Part shown: one piece after another, positions 60,269 through 64,000 of the stretch
Position numbering within the stretch: position 1 is the first letter of the stretch
Layout: each line of letters starts with the position of its first letter
Assembly: GCA_016801885.1 (NCBI GenBank)
Contig: CM028897.1
Span: 1,123,001 to 1,187,000 of the forward strand
Origin: Toxotes chatareus
Taxonomy: Eukaryota; Chordata; Actinopteri; Toxotidae
DNA: 64,000 bases
Direction: 5' to 3'
Position numbers and translations under genes: made by a program
Notes under the pieces: generated by a model
The model's database searches: none
Seen by the model: only the letters and a program-made list of their open reading frames with translations
What the model was told of the DNA's origin: nothing

Positions 60269-63200
60269 TGTGTCGTGTTGGCACCTGCAGCTTCTCCTCC
60301 CTCTGCTCGGACTGGGTGGTGGTGTTGGAGTCTCTCTCCTCGTCGCTGTCTATCAGCATCACGCCTCTCTCCATCTTCTCTTTGGACGAACCTGTCTCCA
60401 CCACGTAGTAGCGCCCCCCCGCCTCCTCCCTCAGCACGCCGTGCTGCTGCCACAGCGCTAACTTCCTGTGCACCAGCTCCTTCGGGGCTCCCAGCTTCAC
60501 GCTCAGCTCCTCCAGCGTCCAGGAACCTGATGGACGAGGATTCAGAGCAGTGGTTGATGAGCGCAGCTCTGATCCTGTCGCTTGTAAAGAAGCTAAACAC
60601 GAGGATTTCCCAAAACGCTGAAGCAGCATCTCGCTAAACAAAAACTATAATTCTGGAAAACACATGAACACATGACGGCTGTACTTTTTTCCTGGAAGTG
60701 CAGGATGATTGCAGCGTGGATGGGAGACACCGTGAGGTTGGTGAGGGTGCGATCCTCCAGCTCCACGTCCAGAGTGACCGAACCCAGATGAGGCTTCCAG
60801 CTCAGAGTCCTCATGGCCTGGAACGAAGAAGACAAACTGCTGTTACACCCACGCTGCTGCTGAGCGTCTCCAGCCACACTGACGTCACAGCCGGTGGTTT
60901 GATGTCGACAGCTGATGGAGAACATGGTGGAGACACCACTGAGTGTTACTGAGCCAGAAATATATAAAAACAATGAGGGAACACAGAGGTTAAACAGATA
61001 AAAGAATGATGGTTCTGTGCATTTAAAACTTTGCTGTTTATTTTTAACTAATACATGTAAAACCACCACAGGTACGAGAGGCCTGGCGTCAGACAGCAGC
61101 AGGTGAACTCCACCTTCAGTTTCTCATAGCGGTGTGTGTAGGCCTCCATGGCCTGGCACACGAGCGGCGGCAGCTCCAGCTTCTCCTCCTTCAGCGGAGG
61201 CCAGAACTCAGAGGACAGGATGATGGCGGACAGGGACAGCGGAGGCTGCTCCTCCTCGCTCAGCCTCGATTCCTCCTCACGGATGTTACAGTTGATCCTG
61301 CGAGAATCCGCCATGTCCTGGATATAAACATGGGAGTCAGCTGATGCTGGAGGATCACAGAGCCTGAGACCGTGTCAGAGAGTGTTTACCTTCAGCATCA
61401 CCTCACAGTAATGCATGTGAGACTCCCCGAACCGGAGCTTCAGCAGCTCCACGTTCCGAATCTCCCTGCACACACACATTAAATAAACAGAGGACGATGA
61501 CAAACACCTGCTCTCTTATGAAAGATTTAGATTTCCCCCTTCAGTGTGTTGGATGGCGTGTTGATAAACTACAGTACCCATGAGCCTCAGCTCAAGGCGC
61601 CAAGAACAAAAAACTCCACAGAACGACTGAAAATCCCAAAGTGAACTGAGTCTAACTTATAATTTTTATAACGAAACCTTCGTCATTCATATCTGTGATC
61701 ACATGGTGTACTGGCGAGGTGAGAGGACAGAGCCCGTCTGTTCAGACGCACCTGGCAGTGTTGTAGTTGAGCTGGTGCAGGAGTCTGTCGGCGAGGACGG
61801 CTCTGTACTCGTCTATAAAAATGTCCTTGCTGCCGTAGATGCTGACCAGGAGGCTGATGATGTCTGACGAACGGTGCTTTGAGCCTATTTTATCTGACAA
61901 GTGTGAAGAAGACACACGAGACTCTGAGTGAAGTTCATTTATGGCGAGTACGAACAGAATTTAATGTGTGATGCATTCACTGACCTGGCACGGCGTCGGT
62001 GGGGTCTGGAGTCCAGTCCTCTGGGTGGCTGCCTTCTTCATCGCTGTCCTGCATCTCCAGAGTCACCGGGTCTCCTCGGGACAGCTCGGAGGCCAAGTCC
62101 GTGCAGCCCTCAGCGTCTCCGGTTAGACCGGCTACGATCTGTCTCACCGTGTCCTCCCGAGTCCTGAAACACGCCACAGACGATTTGACAACAGTCAGCT
62201 GACCGTGACCGTCCACGTACAAGTTTGTTTATTCAATATGAGGTTTTTTGTGTTTTAGTTCAAGTTTTATCTCAAGTTTTTAAAACATTTTAACGAAAAA
62301 TGTTTTTATCTATAAATTAGCTTAGAAAATGTTCTGTGAACAGTTTGTGACATCAGCCGCCAGTGATCATGGAAATCATGAAAAACCTACTCACCTGAGG
62401 TACTTGCGGATTGGCTGGCAGGCGACCTGCAGGATGACCATGGACGGGTCCAGCTCTCTGAGGGCCTTGATGGCCGAGATGTAAACAGTCAGGATATCAG
62501 ACGTGTGAACACCTGAGGACGGATGGTTCAACAAAGACAGAGACTAAATATGAAGTTTAACCGATGATAAAATCTCTTCTGGTTCTTCTGTCTGTGCTAC
62601 ACAAACAACAAACGTCCAGACGTCTCGTCCTGTTTACTGAACAGAGGCAGAGACAGAGGCAGGACGTTACAGTGGACACTGACTGACCCGGGTGCAGGAG
62701 ACGGCTCTCGAAAGCAGATTTTAATGAGGTGAGGAGCTGCTGCCGCTGGTTAGTTCTTTCCAGACAAAACTTCAGATCCTCAATAGCAGCTTTCGACTCC
62801 GGGAAATCTGAGAGAGACACAAGAAAAGTCAGGTAACTCACACCTGAGAGCGTGCGATGGGAAACAGTCGACTACTGTTTCAGCCTAAATCAAGTCGGTT
62901 CAGCCACGTACACAGTGAGACCGAGCTACGTTTCACCAGGAACAACCGGTGATACAGTGTAGTGCACACACACTATTTCAAACCACACACACACACACTC
63001 CAGGACACACATGTACATACACGTTTACACAATGTGCAAAAACACAGCGACATGACAGGACATGGCTGGTAACAGAGCACAAGGAGTAATGACTGGATGC
63101 TATAAGCATGTATATGATATGAGATATTAGCAGCAGGAACAAGTGACCGAGTGCATACAGGTGCAGCGTGCTGCTTCCAAACACGCCAGGACAAAGTCAC

Positions 63201-63820
63201 AGAACAACAAGTGAACCATGATCAGATCCCTACTTCCTGTTGGCTGTGCTCTCTCTGCCTGTTCAGCATGGAGCATTACTTCAGGAAGAAAAACACATTT
63301 TCCATTCAGGTTAAACTCGTTGACTCTGACGCTCGCACACTTTGAAATGACCCGGAAAATGTTCTCTCACCTCTGATGATGCTGAAGAGCTCTTCGATCC
63401 TCATGTTGACGTAGATCCTGCAGAAGAACTGGTGCATGTGGCATCTCCACTGCTTCAGGACGGAGCTGGCAGGCTGGCCGTCCTGTATGCTGGGAGTGCT
63501 GGGGGCGCTGGGAGCAGGTACCGGCCCGTCTGTGTCCGCCTCACTTGCAAACACTTTGCTCAGCCAGCCCAGCACCAGCTCCAGCCACTGCTCACACATA
63601 CAAACAGAAAACAAAGATGTCTAACAGTGAACAGCTGACGCAGACTCATCCTGATAAAACTTCATGAAACTTATGGTCGTGTTTCACCTTCTGGAACTCC
63701 AGCAGGAAGGAGCACTCGTACTCGCCCCTGCAGTGCTGCTCCATCCGCTGCTCGATGAGCTTGTGGAGGATGGAGGTGACGGCCTCGGAGCTGACCCACT
63801 CCAGCAGCTGCAGTTTGGAT
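59963..63820 (-). CDS. anapc2: Anaphase-promoting complex subunit 2 (partial, 3' part)
   Basis: Cullin-like scaffold of the APC/C ubiquitin ligase, partner of the RING subunit ANAPC11. Exons in window: 63688-63820, 63371-63587, 62688-62807, 62395-62512, 61985-62163, 61752-61893, 61390-61465, 61114-61317, 60685-60817, 60285-60526, 59963-60172. The 5' exons lie beyond 64000. Visible: WLSKVFASE and IRIYVNMRIEELF-type N-terminal cullin repeats; the cullin homology region (GSKHRSSDIISLLVSIYGSK, FIDEYRAVLADRLL, NVELLKLRFGESHMHYCEVM, DMADSRRINCNI); SSWTLEELSVKLG; the acidic IDSDEE linker; and the C-terminal winged helix with LFWAYIQAMLTNLDSM, MLRMFVATGP and SAGVYRLPKSN. Stop TGA is at 59963-59965. 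Exons without intervening stops agree with ANAPC2. The donor after 60285 (GTGCCA) is weak. Confidence 0.93.
60234..60267. repeat. (GT)n microsatellite next to an anapc2 donor
   Basis: Seventeen GT units. On the anapc2 strand it is a CA repeat starting about 17 nt after the weak donor of the exon ending at 60285. Confidence 0.9.
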
Positions 63821-64000
63821 CTACAACCACAGGAAAAAAACATCAACCCTTCATCCTCATTCGAAACAAATACACAACATCAGGTCCAACACGTTGTTTC
63901 CTCTGATGTAAAAGACCAAACATGGAGGTTGTGTGTTTTGGTTCTTGTGGCCATGTTCAGATTTCAGCCTGCTGCTGCTGGAAACACTGAGACTGAACTA
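63821..64000 (-). other. anapc2: anapc2 intron (truncated)
   Basis: Sequence upstream of the last exon in view; no exon recognised before the window ends. Confidence 0.6.

Noticed and set aside
60011..60637. Plus-strand 208-aa open frame
   Set aside because: Antisense to anapc2 exons, which match the family on the minus strand; its middle is GT repeat.

Overview
This is nuclear DNA of a ray-finned (teleost) fish. Genes have many short exons with GT/AG introns. There are many microsatellites and fragments of interspersed elements of teleost type, and every recognisable protein is a vertebrate orthologue. I rebuilt exon structures by hand from splice sites and phase arithmetic. Identities rest on remembered family sequences; no search was run.

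Layout. (1) 1-18.9 kb: a tandem pair of minus-strand, multi-domain trypsin-like serine protease genes resembling polyserase-2/PRSS36 or the testisin/prostasin group, at 1110-7577 and 13179-18881. They arose from a duplicated block of about 6-7 kb. (2) 18.9-22.6 kb: gene-poor DNA containing a 467-bp GTACC pentanucleotide satellite. (3) 22.6-36.1 kb: a complete 15-exon fus gene (minus strand, 541 aa), including the 35-nt exon 7 between two very long introns. (4) 37.4-44.2 kb: complete arl6ip1 (minus, 6 exons, 204 aa). (5) 44.2-45.0 kb: a divergent promoter containing a full-length ZNF143-type motif. (6) 45.7-51.7 kb: complete srrm2 (plus, 1372 aa), about half the length of the human protein, with an in-frame 39-bp minisatellite in its giant exon. 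(7) 52.2-55.4 kb: intergenic or 5' flanking DNA. (8) 55.4-58.3 kb: a complete rab35-like GTPase gene (plus, 209 aa). (9) 60.0-63.8 kb: the 3' part of anapc2 (minus); its 5' end lies beyond the window.

The housekeeping genes act in RNA processing (fus, srrm2), ER shape (arl6ip1), endosome traffic (rab35) and the cell cycle (anapc2). They are neighbours rather than one pathway. In human, PRSS36 lies next to FUS on 16p11.2, and SRRM2 (with PRSS21/33/41 nearby) and ARL6IP1 are also on 16p, so most of the window looks like reshuffled 16p-type synteny.

The most unusual content is in the protease pair. The first gene carries an extra protease domain that has lost its catalytic His and Ser and has a 1-nt deletion, but can be skipped in frame. 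The second gene has a frame break in a linker exon that an alternative donor 4 nt downstream would repair. Both genes end in a nearly identical pseudoprotease domain. I found no CRISPR array, tRNA, rRNA or wholly new system.
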